DNA of 64,000 bases from Ophiura sarsii (lineage: Eukaryota > Echinodermata > Ophiuroidea > Amphilepidida > Ophiuridae). The stretch covers positions 71,148,919 to 71,212,918 of the forward strand of contig CM069452.1 in the NCBI GenBank assembly GCA_035610835.1, read 5' to 3'. The notes beneath the pieces were generated by a model, which saw nothing but the letters and a program-made list of their open reading frames with translations, ran no database searches and was not told where the DNA came from. Both the position numbers and the translations under genes were made by a program. Positions 23,790 through 34,665 of the stretch are shown here, one piece after another (position 1 is the stretch's first letter; every line of letters begins with the position of its first letter).

Positions 23790-24945
23790 AAAAAAATATT
23801 GTTGCGTTGCCCTCAAGTGCCAACAAATTTGAAGTCTGGTCGGTCGGTCAGTTTTACTTTTTTTCTTTTTTTTTACTGAAAAATATTACATGATTACAGA
23901 CTGTGATTCCTGACAAGACAAAATTGGTAAATGTGAATTTGACTAATGTTTCTAGTGTGATAATACAGGGCGTCTCAAAAAATGTTAACACTCAGGGCAC
24001 ATAAGATATCTTAAAAGGACAGGAACACACAGGTCTAATCTTGATGTATTATGAAAACTGAGTAAATAAGCTTTCATTTGCATATTATTGCGTTCCAATT
24101 GGTTATTTAGAACAGGAGATATGCTTCAGCAAACATAGGAAGCAAAATCAGCTTGGTCCAATTTGCATTAATTACAACTATGATTACGAACTTGTAAGAA
24201 TGCCAAAAACATTATTGTGCAGCAAGTCAAAAGTAACAATACCATTGCAACATTTGGTTTATGGTTAATTTCAGTGCAATACTAGTTTTATTTCAGTGCA
24301 ATATCGGTTAATTTATTTAATTGGATGGACCATTTCAACAAAGAACATGAAATGTTTCAATTTCAATTTTAAAGACTGCTTTACTGACAGCTACCCATTG
24401 CACATGGAAAAAGAGTATAGAACTTGAACTCATGACAAAATACCTATATAATTAATGTGGAATACATTTATTTATGTCTTTTAAGCTTGAAAAGAATCGA
24501 AAGATTGCGTTGAGAAGAACAAAGAAGAGATTAACTAATGTTGCTTCTTGCTTCGTGCATTTTAAAAGCTTTACTTTCATATTGAGAGGATTGGACCGAG
24601 CCGATTTGGCTTCCTCATGTTTGCTGAAGCATATCTCCCGTTCTAAATAACCGATTGGAACGCAATAAAATGCAAATGAAAGCTTATTTACTCACCTTTC
24701 ATAATACATCAAGATTAGACCTGTGTGTTCCTGTCCTTTTAAGATATCTTATGTGCCCGGAGTGTTAACATTTTTTGGGGACACCCTGTAGTTAAAAAGC
24801 AATCAAATTCAAGGAAGCTTATTCATTTCAAGCAGAAAATAGTAATATTTTGACAAATTTGGTAAAATTTAAATCTTAAAAAAAAATGACCCTGATTTTT
24901 TAGATGTTAAGGGTCGGTCACAATTCTTCTTTTTATTTGGCCTTA
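23790..24945. mobile_element. GGCC-ended inverted-repeat element hosting a second transposon
   Basis: It runs from GGCCACAAAAAAATATTG, with GGTCGGTCGG near 23840, to GGTCGGTCAC near 24912 and TTTTTATTTGGCC at about 24940. The interior matches the element at 17205-18280 (GACAAGACAAAATTGGTAAA). It is interrupted by the TA-flanked element at 23964-24790. Confidence 0.6.
23964..24790. mobile_element. TA-flanked fold-back transposon nested in the GGCC element
   Basis: TA-CAGGGCGTCTCAAAAAATG at the left pairs with CATTTTTTGGGGACACCCTG-TA at the right. The arms are about 200 bp with high identity; both carry TTAAGATATC or its complement, GGAACGCAATAA and TGCTGAAGCATATCTCC. There is about 420 bp between arms and no transposase. 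The related host copy at 17331-17360 shows the uninterrupted sequence GATTATAGTTTAAAAA, confirming TA duplication. Confidence 0.85.
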
Positions 24946-25186
24946 AGCAGGGTATGTATGTAGCATAGATAGGGTTAACAACATTTGGAAAAAGAAATGG
25001 AGGTCTCTTCCTGTCTTTCCTGTTTCGGAAATTATTAACAATTGTTTGCAAATGTGATCGCTTGGACTTTGGTAATTATTTCCACACTTGTACGGCAAAT
25101 GGCTAGTATAGTGTTAATGACTGCGAATCGATTATATCTATGATTTGAAAGATTTCTCGGGTTGCTCAGTGGTTATTACAAAGAGG

Positions 25187-25835
25187 GTACTGTAAAACAA
25201 CTTAATTTTGCGAGGGATTTAATTTTGCCAATTTCGCGAGGGATGTCGATTCGCAAAATTAAATACCCGCGAAATTTGCAATTTTGCATCGAAAGTAATG
25301 ATAACATTTCCTGATTCACAAAATAAAATGCCTGCTAAAATAGCAGTAATTATAAATTCTAATTCGAAATAAAGTATCCGCAAATAACGCTTCTGTGGAC
25401 AAGTTAGTTTTGTACATGTTTTCTGAAATGAACCATATCTGAAGAACCAAACAAGCTAAACGTGCCATCTTTTCAGGATAATTTCAAAACTTACTGCTGA
25501 TTACGACTAAGCAAACAGAAATTATTTGAAACTTTAAATGTGGTTGAAAAATTACTTTGAACTTGGGTCAACTTATTTTTGAACCACCCGGTATATCAAA
25601 TTCTGTCCATACTTGTTTAGGGGTGCTTTTTTACATTAATGCAAGGATGCTTTTTAAAAGTCCTTGTTTAATAGTGCCTGATACTCCTGTTGTGTTGTCA
25701 ACTGAGCACCCCGGGGAACAGATTTTATAAATACATGTAGCAATCTATTTTTTTGCAAGGATCCAGTGTTAGTGATACAATGCTCAGGTCCGGAAAAATA
25801 AATAAATAATCAGCGAAATAATAGTGGTTTACAGT
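25187..25835. mobile_element. CGCGAAATTA-family MITE, split by another element
   Basis: The left end TACTGTAAAACAACTTAATT is near 25188; the right end GAAATAATAGTGGTTTACAG is near 25813. Between them, about 25388-25595 is the right part of a CCGGGTGGTTC element (ending TTTGAACCACCCGGTATA). Uninterrupted relatives are at 30671-30858, 37667-37873 and 52435-52650. Confidence 0.6.
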
Positions 25836-26273
25836 ACTTCAATATTGGTCTCTATAAACGTTATTCGTAATTGGCGATTTCAAACTAAAGAGGGACACAT
25901 ACTCTATGTCATGCCGATAAACATACATGTACAATCTCGTACTTTTACTGCAATATAATGAACTGTGAACTTCTACATTTTCCTAGATAGTGTCAGTTAC
26001 CAGCAAACATTTCATTTCAAACTAGTGGAATAGATAGTTTATACGTTCACGTTTATTTCTAGAAGCTAATAAGGTCAAATATTGAACAGCATGACGATTT
26101 TTTATGATTAGTGCAAAGTTCACCGCATTGAAAAACTACATCACTCTCGTCTCAACTACTTAACTAGCCTCGTTTTCAGAGCACTAATTGCTCTGAGCAT
26201 GCTCATCAGTTGGATAGCACGGCCCTCTTTTGACGGTAAATGCGACAATTTACGAATAATTTCTAATTGTATC

Positions 26274-26604
26274 CAGGGTTCTAGCCAGGACCATTTTAGT
26301 GCCGGGTAAATTTACTGACGGCGAACGGAGAAAATGTAGCGAACAAAGTGCAGTGGATCATGGCTTGGGATCCAGAGGCCTTCTTAATGTCTTTTTAGCG
26401 TTTTTTAATGCACTTTGGTTCCTGCCACATAATTTCTTGTTTTATGAGGCAGTTTTATGATTTTATCCACAAATTGTTGAAAAATAAACCAAAAAAACAA
26501 CTCTTTTAAAAAAAAAAGTTTAACCTTTTTTTTTAGAGTGCTGGGCGGATATTGTCATTGCCTGGCGGCCCCGCCCAGTGCTGCCCACCGTAACTAGAAC
26601 CCTG
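26274..26604. mobile_element. hAT-type non-autonomous element with exact 8-bp duplication
   Basis: The ends CAGGGTTCTAG and CTAGAACCCTG are exact inverses, flanked by ATTGTATC at 26266-26273 and again at 26605-26612. The length is 331 bp. The 8-bp duplication and CA...TG ends are typical of hAT elements. It ends 42 bp before the next PIP4K exon, so its right duplication lies in the region expected for the branch point. Confidence 0.9.
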
Positions 26605-26646
26605 ATTGTATCCATCTTGATTCTTTCCCTCTCTTCCTTTACACAG

Positions 26647-26832
26647 TACCTAGTAGAAAGACACGGGGATACCCTCCTACCGCAGTACCTCGGCATGTAC
26701 AGATTAACGGTCGAGGGTGATGAGACGTACATGCTCACAATGAGGAGTGTCTTCAGCTCGCCATTACCGGTGCACACAAAATATGACCTAAAAGGATCAA
26801 CTATAGATAGACAAGCTAGCGACAAAGAAAGG
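26647..26832 (+). CDS. PIP4K exon b: YLVERHG to DKER
   Basis: The acceptor is TTCCTTTACACAG|TAC and the donor AGG|GTATGT. It has 62 codons in phase 0 at both ends. It contains [13 protein letters not shown] (N-lobe beta strands) and [17 protein letters not shown], a hallmark of PIP kinases that corresponds to part of the substrate/ATP pocket. Similarity to metazoan PIP4K is obvious along the whole exon. Confidence 0.97.
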
Positions 26833-28177
26833 GTATGTATAGTCACTGTCGTAAGGCAAAAAAGAGAGAAAAGTTTCCGGTAGGTGGTCTAAAAACCAAG
26901 ATGCGAGATGTGTGGGTGCGGTGGGATGACTTACCAAAGGCAATTTTCGCAATTTACCATAGGCCGAAAACCCTACACAAGTATACACAGCCAGTTCCTA
27001 CTATGCCCCATATCATAGTTACTGGGCTTCCCAGAGCAGTAATATTCAATTGTTTGTGCAAAGTTTTTCTTTTCTACAGTGATTTGTATTTAAATCGCTA
27101 TTGCGATTTTATTTTTAAAAAAATGGGAATGAAATGCGGTAATATGTCGCCAAAACGAAATGCGCGCGGCCTACCGGAAACAAACTTGGGTTTTTTTTAG
27201 ACTTAATGCTATGGACATAATTCAAGCTATTTCATGCGATTATGTTTTGTTGTTGTTCGCGGAGCTGAGTCCAGATGCATGAAATGCGCAAACAACTATG
27301 CATGCATGCGCGTAACGATTTCCCGCCCGGTACGCACTTCCGGGTGTACTCTTGTACGCATGCATGCATTGTTGGAATTATGTCCATAGCATTATGACGC
27401 TGACTATAGTTAGGAATGTATTGCCCCCTTATCCTTCCCCCCAAGAGTCCCAAACGTGGAGTTTCCTATCAGGGAATGTCCCACACACCTCCCCCATGCC
27501 CCCCATATACAAGGTGTATGTGTGTATAGCCACCATTTCAGGCAACTTACTCATGTACGCACACATGCATTGTTGGAATTATGTCCATAGCATTATGACG
27601 CTGACTATAGTTAGGAATGTATTGCCCCCTTATCCTTCCCCCAAGAGTCCCAAACGTGGAGTTTCCTATCATGGAATGTCCCACACACCTCCCCCATGCC
27701 CCCTCCCCCGTATGCAAGGTGTATGTGTGCATAGCCACCATTTCAGGCCTAGAAATTAGCGCTGCAGTGCGAGAGTCCATTTAGATTCTCGCTGAATAAT
27801 TTCGCGAGAATCCTGGATTCTCGCCAATTTTGAGAATCCATGGATTATTGCAAAATTTATGAAAATAATATCAAGAATAAGGCTACAAGCTTGCACAACT
27901 TCCAAATTCGGCATGTTTGTTGACTAAGGGTCAAATACCAGTCATCTAAGGTCCTGTTTATAAAAGGTTTTTTTTTTTGGGGGGGGGGGGGTTTGCGCGA
28001 ATCCACCTGGATTCACGAGGCCAAAATTCTACCCCTGCATTTACATGGCTACAGCGGAGGAATGTTCAGACATTTTATGCATCTTTGGTGTTAGATGCCA
28101 TTTTTAATGCTGTCCCATCTGGGAAGCAACTAAAAAGGTACAGTCTGGCAAAATACTGAAGGACAGTAAAAAAGGTA
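26833..28177 (+). repeat. Intron with a 200-bp direct tandem duplication (27354-27748)
   Basis: The block from GTACGCATGCATGCATTG to CCACCATTTCAGGC (27354-27543) is repeated almost exactly at 27555-27748, including GCATTATGACGCTGACTATA and CCCAAACGTGGAGTTTCC. The high identity suggests a recent event. An inverted match (GCTATGGACATAATTC at 27208 against GAATTATGTCCATAGC at 27374 and 27576) adds a hairpin. A poly-G tract lies at about 27978-27990. Confidence 0.85.
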
Positions 28178-28415
28178 TTAACACTTTCCGCACGGTTAGT
28201 TTTACCATATTATATATAAAACAAATTTGTCAGAAATCTTTCCCAACTTTCTCAAGGACTACTGAACCAATACTAGGCAGGTTTGTACTTAATTCAATGC
28301 ATTTCTCATGGTGATTCCAAATAGGTTAATTGAATTAAATAATTTTGACATTTTTAAACATTTTGTGAAATTTTGGAATGTCATCTGCAGACGACTGCCG
28401 TGTGGAAAGTGTTAA
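28178..28415 (-). mobile_element. TTAA-flanked MITE (CACTTTCC family), copy 4
   Basis: It runs from TTAACACTTTCCGCACGG to GTGTGGAAAGTGTTAA. TTAA is present on both sides. Confidence 0.85.
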
Positions 28416-28429
28416 CAATATCGTTTTAA

Positions 28430-28602
28430 AAGTCTATCTCAAGAATTACTGAAACAATACTAGGCATGTTTGTACGTATTTCAATGCATTTCTCATGGTG
28501 ATTCCAAATATGTTAATGGAATTAAATAATTTTGACATTTTTTAAACATTTTGTGACATTTTGGAATGTCGTCTGCAGACGCTTGCTGCGTGGAAAACGT
28601 TC
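28430..28602 (-). mobile_element. Truncated CACTTTCC-family MITE, copy 5
   Basis: It begins inside the family sequence (GTCTATCTCAAGAATTACTG) and ends GCTGCGTGGAAAACGTT. It lies immediately after copy 4 in the same orientation, so it may be a local duplication. Confidence 0.8.
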
Positions 28603-30365
28603 AGGATCTAAAACATATACCACCTTCCAATTTCGATCTTTTCCGCCTTGCTACAATTCAAGACCATTTCATCAGGATTTGTATTATCAAAAATCCTGTG
28701 AAAACAGAATTATCGTTTTGTTTTGTTTTGCCAATAATAGCTTTAGAATCAGAATCTTTGTTTTTCACGATAATGGTTTTAAAACCATTACCATTTGTTT
28801 TGCCAATATTGTTTTTAAAAACAGTATCTACGTATTTTTCTTAAAATAATGGTTTTAAAAACGACTATTGTTTTGTTGATAATAATTTATAGACAGAATT
28901 ATTGCTTTTTGCCATTAATGGATTTGATAACTGAACCATTATTGAATTTGCTAGTAAATGTTTTGTTTGCAGAAAGATGAGAAAGGGGGGGGGGGAGCAT
29001 ATTTTGTAGCATTTCCCGATAACCAGGCATCCACTTAGATTAGGATACTCTCTCCGACATGATTTGCTTCAAAATAACAAAGGATGTGTATATTGATAAG
29101 AAAAGATGATATGCCAAGTTTGAATTTTTTCCAAAAAGCCGTTTTTGATTAACGGAAAAAGGTGCCAAAAAATTGTATTTTATCCCAAAAATCACATTTT
29201 GGCACTTTTTGGTCAATATTTTCAAAACAAGCAAATTTTAAGCCCCTCAAAAAATGCGTTCCTAGATAATTGACTTAAGATGATTTTGGTGAAATTTTGG
29301 AATTTTTAATCAAAAACTGATGTTGTTAGGTTGTCTGAAAATTGTTGGCGCCAAAAAAGTGATTTTTGGGCAAAAATGTAAAAATCACTATTTTTTGTGA
29401 AATTTGATGCCCAAAAATGGATTCTACGACTAACTTCGTCTAAAAAATTGTATACTTTTATGTACATTACATTATATTAGTTAGGCGACAGAAAAAACCA
29501 CCTTTTTCCAACACACTTTCGCCCTAAATTTTCAAAATCAAAACAACCAACAATATTTGCACATTTTTTGGTTTTTTGATTGTTTTTTTAAAATTATTTT
29601 CCCCAGTAAGTAGCTGAAAATTCACCAGCACCACCCCCCCCCCCACCCCCCCCCGGCTTGTGCCTTTATTCACACATCAACATCAGCACGAGTGCATTGA
29701 TTTATCTAATTTCACTCGAAACAACATACGCATTTATTGACCTATAAATGTGTTGTATTAGAGAAACAGATGAACACTTCTTTTTTTTCTTTCTCATTGT
29801 TGTTGTCCTTGGGTGATTTGATCAAGGGAGTACAATGATTTGATCAAATGCATTTTGTTCACCTCAAATCTCACCGACCAGAAGAAACAAATCCATTCAA
29901 GAAGGGGAAAATCACAGTGACATTTCTATAGGTTATTTTTGGCTTGTTTATACACTGCTATTTTTTCCATTATATTTTTACACAACGGAGTGATGAGTAG
30001 CGTATTACTCAAAGAAGTTATTAAGGATATCCCACAATGCATTGCGGGAGCACCAGCCAACTCAGTATTTTTTTTTCACATGATGCATTTGTGGAGCTCT
30101 TAAGTTTTAGAAATAAGAAAAAGGAACACTGAGAACTAATTTATTGATTGATGTAAACTAGAATCTAAGAGCTCCCACGATGAACGCGCTATAATGCCAT
30201 GATTGTGTGCATATGTCTATGGGAACCGAGACGAATTGGAGACCAGATTAAGGGCATTTTGCAAACACGCAATGCATTGTGGTGGTGGTGTTTTTAAAAT
30301 CTACTTTGCAATTTATTATTAGCTCCACTGAGTCGAATAGTATATGACTTTAAGCAAACAAGCAT
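28603..30365. other. Intronic repeats and short palindromes, no exon seen
   Basis: 28730-28870 is A/T-rich with several short dyads such as AATGGTTTTAAAACCATT. 29110-29420 repeats CAAAAAAGTGATTTTTGG-like words. A C-rich tract lies at 29634-29654. 30029-30283 is bounded by CCCACAATGCATTGCGGGA and CGCAATGCATTGTGGTG. No coding exon is recognised. Confidence 0.45.
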
Positions 30366-30648
30366 AAGGCCATGGAGAAAAAAACCACCCTGTTCTATGG
30401 GCAAACAGACCTCTAGGGAAAAGGGTCGGTTGGGCGGGCATTTTTGTTTGGTTTGTTGTTGTTTTTTCCAAAAATGTCGGTAAATTGTGGTGAATTTTCG
30501 ATTTTTTTTACAATATTTCAAAAATTTCAAAAAAGATTAAAAAATGGCAGACATTTTCCAAAATATTTCTTTAAAAAAAAAAGGACACATTTGTGGGGTA
30601 AAAAGGGGGTGGGTTGGGCCTGTAGAACAGGGTTTATTCTGTTACCTC
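30366..30648. mobile_element. GGCC-ended MITE (CCCTGTTCTAYGGGC family)
   Basis: The left end GGCCATGGAGAAAAAAACCA, then CCCTGTTCTATGGGC, pairs with GGGCCTGTAGAACAGGG near the right end. GGGTCGGTTGGGCGGGC follows the left end. Related copies lie near 22720, 31457, 39465 and 49242. Some copies are flanked by TTA, which would fit PIF/Harbinger target choice, but this is not consistent in all. Confidence 0.65.
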
Positions 30649-30670
30649 ACAGTAGCTCCACTAAGTAGTG

Positions 30671-30858
30671 AAAACTGTAAAACCACTTAATTTCGCGAGG
30701 GATGTGGATTCGCGAAATTAAATGCCCACAAAACTGACACATTTGCATTGAAGGTCACAGTAAAATGTTCAGATTCGGGAAATTAAATGGCCGCTAAAAT
30801 AGCAGTAATTTTACATTTGCGAAATAAAGTATCCGCGAAATAATAGTGTTTTACAGTA
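30671..30858 (+). mobile_element. CGCGAAATTA-family MITE, complete copy
   Basis: It runs from CTGTAAAACCACTTAATTTC to AATAATAGTGTTTTACAG. The interior alternates GCGAAATTAAATGCC and GCTAAAATAGCAG words. It is non-coding. Confidence 0.8.
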
Positions 30859-30938
30859 CTATATGACTTAAGCAAACAAGCATAAACAAAAATAATACAT
30901 GTAAAGGTCAAGTGCATATATATTGCAATTTTCCTCAG

Positions 30939-31183
30939 TTAATACTTTCTATGCGGCTGTCATCCATGGACGACATTCCAATATTTCACAAAATGTTTAA
31001 AAAATGTCAAATAGTTAAATTTCATTACCATTTTTGGAATCACCATGAGAAATGTATTAGAATAAGTACAAACATTCCTAGTATTGGTTCAGTAATTCTT
31101 GAGATAGGCTTTGAAAGGTGTAAGAGGTTTCTGAAAAATCTGTTTTGATATGGTAGAACTAATAGCCGCGTGGAAAGTGTTAA
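30939..31183 (+). mobile_element. TTAA-flanked MITE (CACTTTCC family), copy 6
   Basis: It runs from TTAATACTTTCTATGCGGC to GCCGCGTGGAAAGTGTTAA. Confidence 0.85.
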
Positions 31184-31229
31184 GGGAAAAGAGATGTTGC
31201 CTTTGCAAAAACTTACACATTGATGTTAT

Positions 31230-31736
31230 TTTAGTAAACAAATTATATTTCATTTTATTTATTAATTTATTTGTTAATTAATAAATCATTCAATTATCAA
31301 TTATTTTGATAGTTAATCAATTTATTTATTCATTCAGTTATTTGATTTATAAATTATATTTATTGTGAAGAAGAAAGAAACCTGCTCTACAGACCCGACC
31401 GACGACTTTTTTCTTCTTTTCTTTTTTCTTCTGTATTTAATGAATAAATAAAGCAATTAGGCAAGGAAAAACAACAACCCTGATTTACGGGCCCACTGAC
31501 CCCATTTGTGCGTTTTTCAAGATTTTTTATAAAAAAATTCTCAAATCATGTAAAATCAGCCGTTTTTTGGCCGAAAACGGCTGTGAGAAGAAAAAACAAC
31601 AACACATTTTTACAAAAAATCCTGATATTATGGTGACATTTTGGCCTTGGGTCAAAAACAAAAAACAAAAAAACCCACCTTACTTGCTTGACCTGTCTGT
31701 CCACCTATAAAGCAGGGTTTTTTCTGTCGCCTTATG
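31230..31736. other. AT-rich stretch and GGCC-family element
   Basis: 31230-31375 is almost pure A/T (ATTTATTAATTTATTTG-like words). 31457-31736 is a GGCC-family element from GGCAAGGAAAAACAACAACC to GCAGGGTTTTTTCTGTCGCC. Confidence 0.6.
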
Positions 31737-31958
31737 GCTTTTTTGCCAACATTTTGGAAAATCAGTTAATTTTTGTTCTTGATTTTTTTTTTTTTTTTGA
31801 AAATTCCCCAAAATTCCGTACCCCCATACCCTATAAGAGAGGTCCCCTAAACAGTATTTTCACCAGAAATTGACAAGTGGTTATATGAAAAAGATGCAGT
31901 TTGAAAAGTTTCTTCAGGTTGTTGGCATACAGGTTATCCCAGTGGCGCGTGTGCAGGA

Positions 31959-31985
31959 GGGGGGGGGGGGGGGGGGGGGGGGGGG
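31959..31985 (+). repeat. Run of 27 G
   Basis: An uninterrupted G homopolymer in the PIP4K intron. Its exact length is prone to sequencing error. Confidence 0.8.
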
Positions 31986-32134
31986 AGTTGTGACATGGTG
32001 TCCCCAAACCGGCAGGGATGTATGTGCAGCTAGAGGTTTGATATCCTGAACCATTTTTAGGGACACCTCAAAATATGGATGATTTGACTGAGTTTTTTAG
32101 ATTAAAGATGAAAGAACCATTTGGTGGGGTTTTT

Positions 32135-32300
32135 TGCGATTTGGGACCCATGTTTATGGGGGGGGGGGGTCTTGTGATTTGGGACCCATGTTTATGGGTT
32201 TTATCCACGATTTGGGCCCCATGTTTATGGTTTTTTTTGTGATTTGGGATCCATGTTTATTGTTTTTTTCTATGATTTTAATAGAAAGTTTATGGTTTTC
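32135..32300 (+). repeat. Minisatellite, GATTTGGGACCCATGTTTATG unit
   Basis: Four to five copies of a 35-45 bp unit built on GATTTGGGACCCATGTTTAT, separated by variable G or T runs. Confidence 0.85.
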
Positions 32301-32377
32301 CAGCACAAAACATACCCAGGTTTAGGAATTTTTCCAAAATACTGACCCATTTCAGCGGGACATAACATCATCTTAAT

Positions 32378-32610
32378 ATATGTGACCAGTCGCGTCAAAA
32401 AGGACATGTTGTCGGCAAACACAGTTTTGAGATAGAGGAATAATAGAAAAAAATATGCTTCTTCAAATCATATCTTGTGATTAAAAAGTCCGATCACCTT
32501 CAACATGGTATCATTTTCAAGCTTAAAATGTGTTCTTCTAATTTATGACAATAACACAAAATTGACTCATGCCACCAACATGTCCTTTTTGATGTGACAG
32601 GTCACATATG
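32378..32610. mobile_element. MITE with ATATGTGACC ends
   Basis: ATATGTGACCAGTCGCGTC, then AAAAAGGACATGTTG, pairs with CAACATGTCCTTTTT at the other end, followed by GGTCACATAT. The length is about 233 bp. A single similar end lies near 47497 (CATATGTGACCCGTCACAAC). Confidence 0.8.
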
Positions 32611-32706
32611 TGAGTAACCCCCTCCCCCCTGGATTAATGAGTGGAGTTAACATTATTTAATGTAAATAATCATTTTCTTTCCTTCTTCTTTCTATAACTC
32701 TTTCAG

Positions 32707-32820
32707 GATAAGGACTTACCCACTCTGAAAGATAATGATTTTGTCAAGGACAACATCAGACTACATATAGGAACCGAACCAAAGGAAACATTACTGTCAA
32801 GACTCAAACACGATGTAGAC
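32707..32820 (+). CDS. PIP4K exon c: DKDLPTLKDNDF to LKHDVD
   Basis: The acceptor is CTCTTTCAG|GAT and the donor GAC|GTAAGT; 38 codons, phase 0 at both ends. LPTLKDNDF is strongly conserved in type II PIP kinases, and the exon continues the C-lobe of the kinase. Confidence 0.96.
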
Positions 32821-33161
32821 GTAAGTTATTCACGCAAAAATAGCGTGTTTCAATAGATGAGGTGACATTTAGGACGCCCTCTGTTGGTTTGAGACAAAAC
32901 ACACCGGGCAAGAGTTCCTATAGTTTACATAGGCCAGATCAGGTTTTCTAACTAGATTGTGGTGTCACAGCAAATTGTTATCAAAACTGTCTTTAAACTT
33001 GCTTAGGAATGCTATAAGCTATCACATTTCACGAAAAAACTAAAACTAAATGAGTTTTACAATTCATTAGAAAGAAATTTCATGTTGTCTTCATTAACTT
33101 TACTGTATATTCTGCCTGGAGGGAAACAACAGAGGGTGTCCCATTTGTAAATACATGACAT

Positions 33162-34183
33162 CATATAGGCAAGGCTCAAGATAAGAGGTTTTTTACCGGG
33201 AGCTACTTTTTTTGAAAAGTAGCTCCCGGTTCATTAGATTTTGTGAGAACCGGGAGCTACTTTTAGTCTACCGGGAGCTATTTTTATTAAGTTAAAGAAG
33301 GGCATAAGGCATACATTTTTCGTTCGGTAGACGGTAGTAAGCCTGAGCTAAGCAGTCTAGAGTATAACTAGTGTTGTATTAACTTGTATTTCAACCGTGT
33401 CCTGATCCTGACTCCTGAGTTGTGATATTGACTTGACAAAACACACAATGATAGAAAGAATATTAAATTAATTTGCTTTTTACACGTTTCAAAGTGCCAT
33501 TCTAAATGTTTTTGCTGCGATCGTAAATTGTTAATGGTATGAAGGCTCATACTCAGTCCCAAGCTGTGTCTGCCATTTTCTTACTATTAATACTTTTACA
33601 TGATCATCATCAGTATCGGTGACGGTTTTACTCTTCTTTGAAACACTGGCAGTGTTTGGACCTGGTCTTTTATTAAATCCATAATTTGAAAGCGTCGTTT
33701 TCTCCGCCATGATCGATGCATGCATACGATCATACGATCGAGACAAACTTTCCCTTTTCGCGCGTGGTCCAAGAAACTTTGAGAAGTAAACTCCCCTTTT
33801 GCAAATTCGCTACGTCATAATCATGATGGAAGGGAAATCACGCAATAATGACATCGGCACTCTCGCTGTACACATAATACAGTAAACAATAAGGATTGAT
33901 TTTCGGAACTTTTCGCTGATAAAAAAATAGTATTTTGTGATAAAAACTTGGCTGTTATGAATTGTGGAGACTTTTAAACAACATACTCGACTCAGTCCAG
34001 CGTGGCAACATTTTTAATCGAAATCGGATGGTTTTGGGTAAGCTTCCAGATCGTCAACGGGCGCTGGTTTGGGGAAAATATCAGCGCTCGGTCATTTATT
34101 TTTCAGCATAACCGGGCGCTATGGCAGGAGGACCGGGGGGTAAAAATCGCCCAGCGCCCGCTATCTTGAGCCTTGCATATAGG
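33162..34183. mobile_element. hAT-type element, 1006 bp, exact 8-bp duplication
   Basis: CATATAGG occurs at 33162-33169 and 34176-34183. The element between has ends CAAGGCTCAAGATAA and CTATCTTGAGCCTTG. On the minus strand, 33746-33531 encodes a 71-codon frame (MAEKTTLSNYGFNKRPGPNT and onward) that has the look of the N-terminus of hAT-transposase-like proteins, but no RNase H domain is present. It also carries three CCGGGAGCTACTTTT words near 33200-33280. It is an internally deleted, non-autonomous copy. Confidence 0.85.
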
Positions 34184-34289
34184 TCACCTCATCTATTGAA
34201 AACCATTTTCCGGAATATTACGGATAAAAAATTAACTTTGCACAACCCTAACCTTGGCGGAGAGATTTTGAACAAACAAACCACCACTG

Positions 34290-34360
34290 TCCGACCCGGA
34301 TTCGATCCGCGGACCTTCGGCACGCCACATGGGCGCTCCTGCCGATTGAGCTAACACGCG
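34290..34360 (-). repeat. tRNA-like segment (SINE head or tRNA pseudogene)
   Basis: On the minus strand, TTAGCTCAATCGGCAGGAGC resembles the tRNA D-arm/A-box and GGATCGAATCC the T-arm/B-box, about 40 bp apart as in tRNAs. The anticodon loop has the wrong size and no clean acceptor stem is seen, so it is not called a functional tRNA. Confidence 0.5.
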
Positions 34361-34373
34361 AGAGCTTGCGCGG

Positions 34374-34455
34374 GCAGCAATTTGGGCCAAAACCATGTGC
34401 GTGTGGCCATAATTACGCCAGATAAAAAAAGAATTCTGAACTGATCAAACTATAG
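34374..34455. mobile_element. Truncated TATAGTTTGATC-family MITE
   Basis: A fragment ending TGAACTGATCAAACTATA, with the family interior CCATGTGCGTGTGGCC. Confidence 0.7.
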
Positions 34456-34639
34456 TGTAGAATAGAAAACATCACACAGAAGAAAAAAAAGGTTACCAGG
34501 AATGTAAAATTCTGGAAATGAGGTCTTAATTTTTTTTCAAAAAATCCGGAAATGATTTTTGTTGTTGTGTCTTTCCAAAATTGGATGATAATATTTCAGC
34601 ATTAAAAGAGGGAAACAATTTTTTTAGGGGTGATTTCCC

Positions 34640-34665
34640 GGGGGGGGGGGGGGGGGGGGGGGGGG
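34640..34665 (+). repeat. Run of 26 G
   Basis: A G homopolymer in the PIP4K intron, followed by further G-rich sequence to about 34672. The length is uncertain. Confidence 0.8.

Noticed and set aside
26835..27200. 121-codon frame immediately after PIP4K exon b
   Set aside because: Out of frame with the exon, beyond a consensus GTATGT donor; intronic.
27352..27759. 135-codon frame with an internally repeated sequence
   Set aside because: The repeat in the protein is the 200-bp DNA duplication in a PIP4K intron; no splice sites support it.
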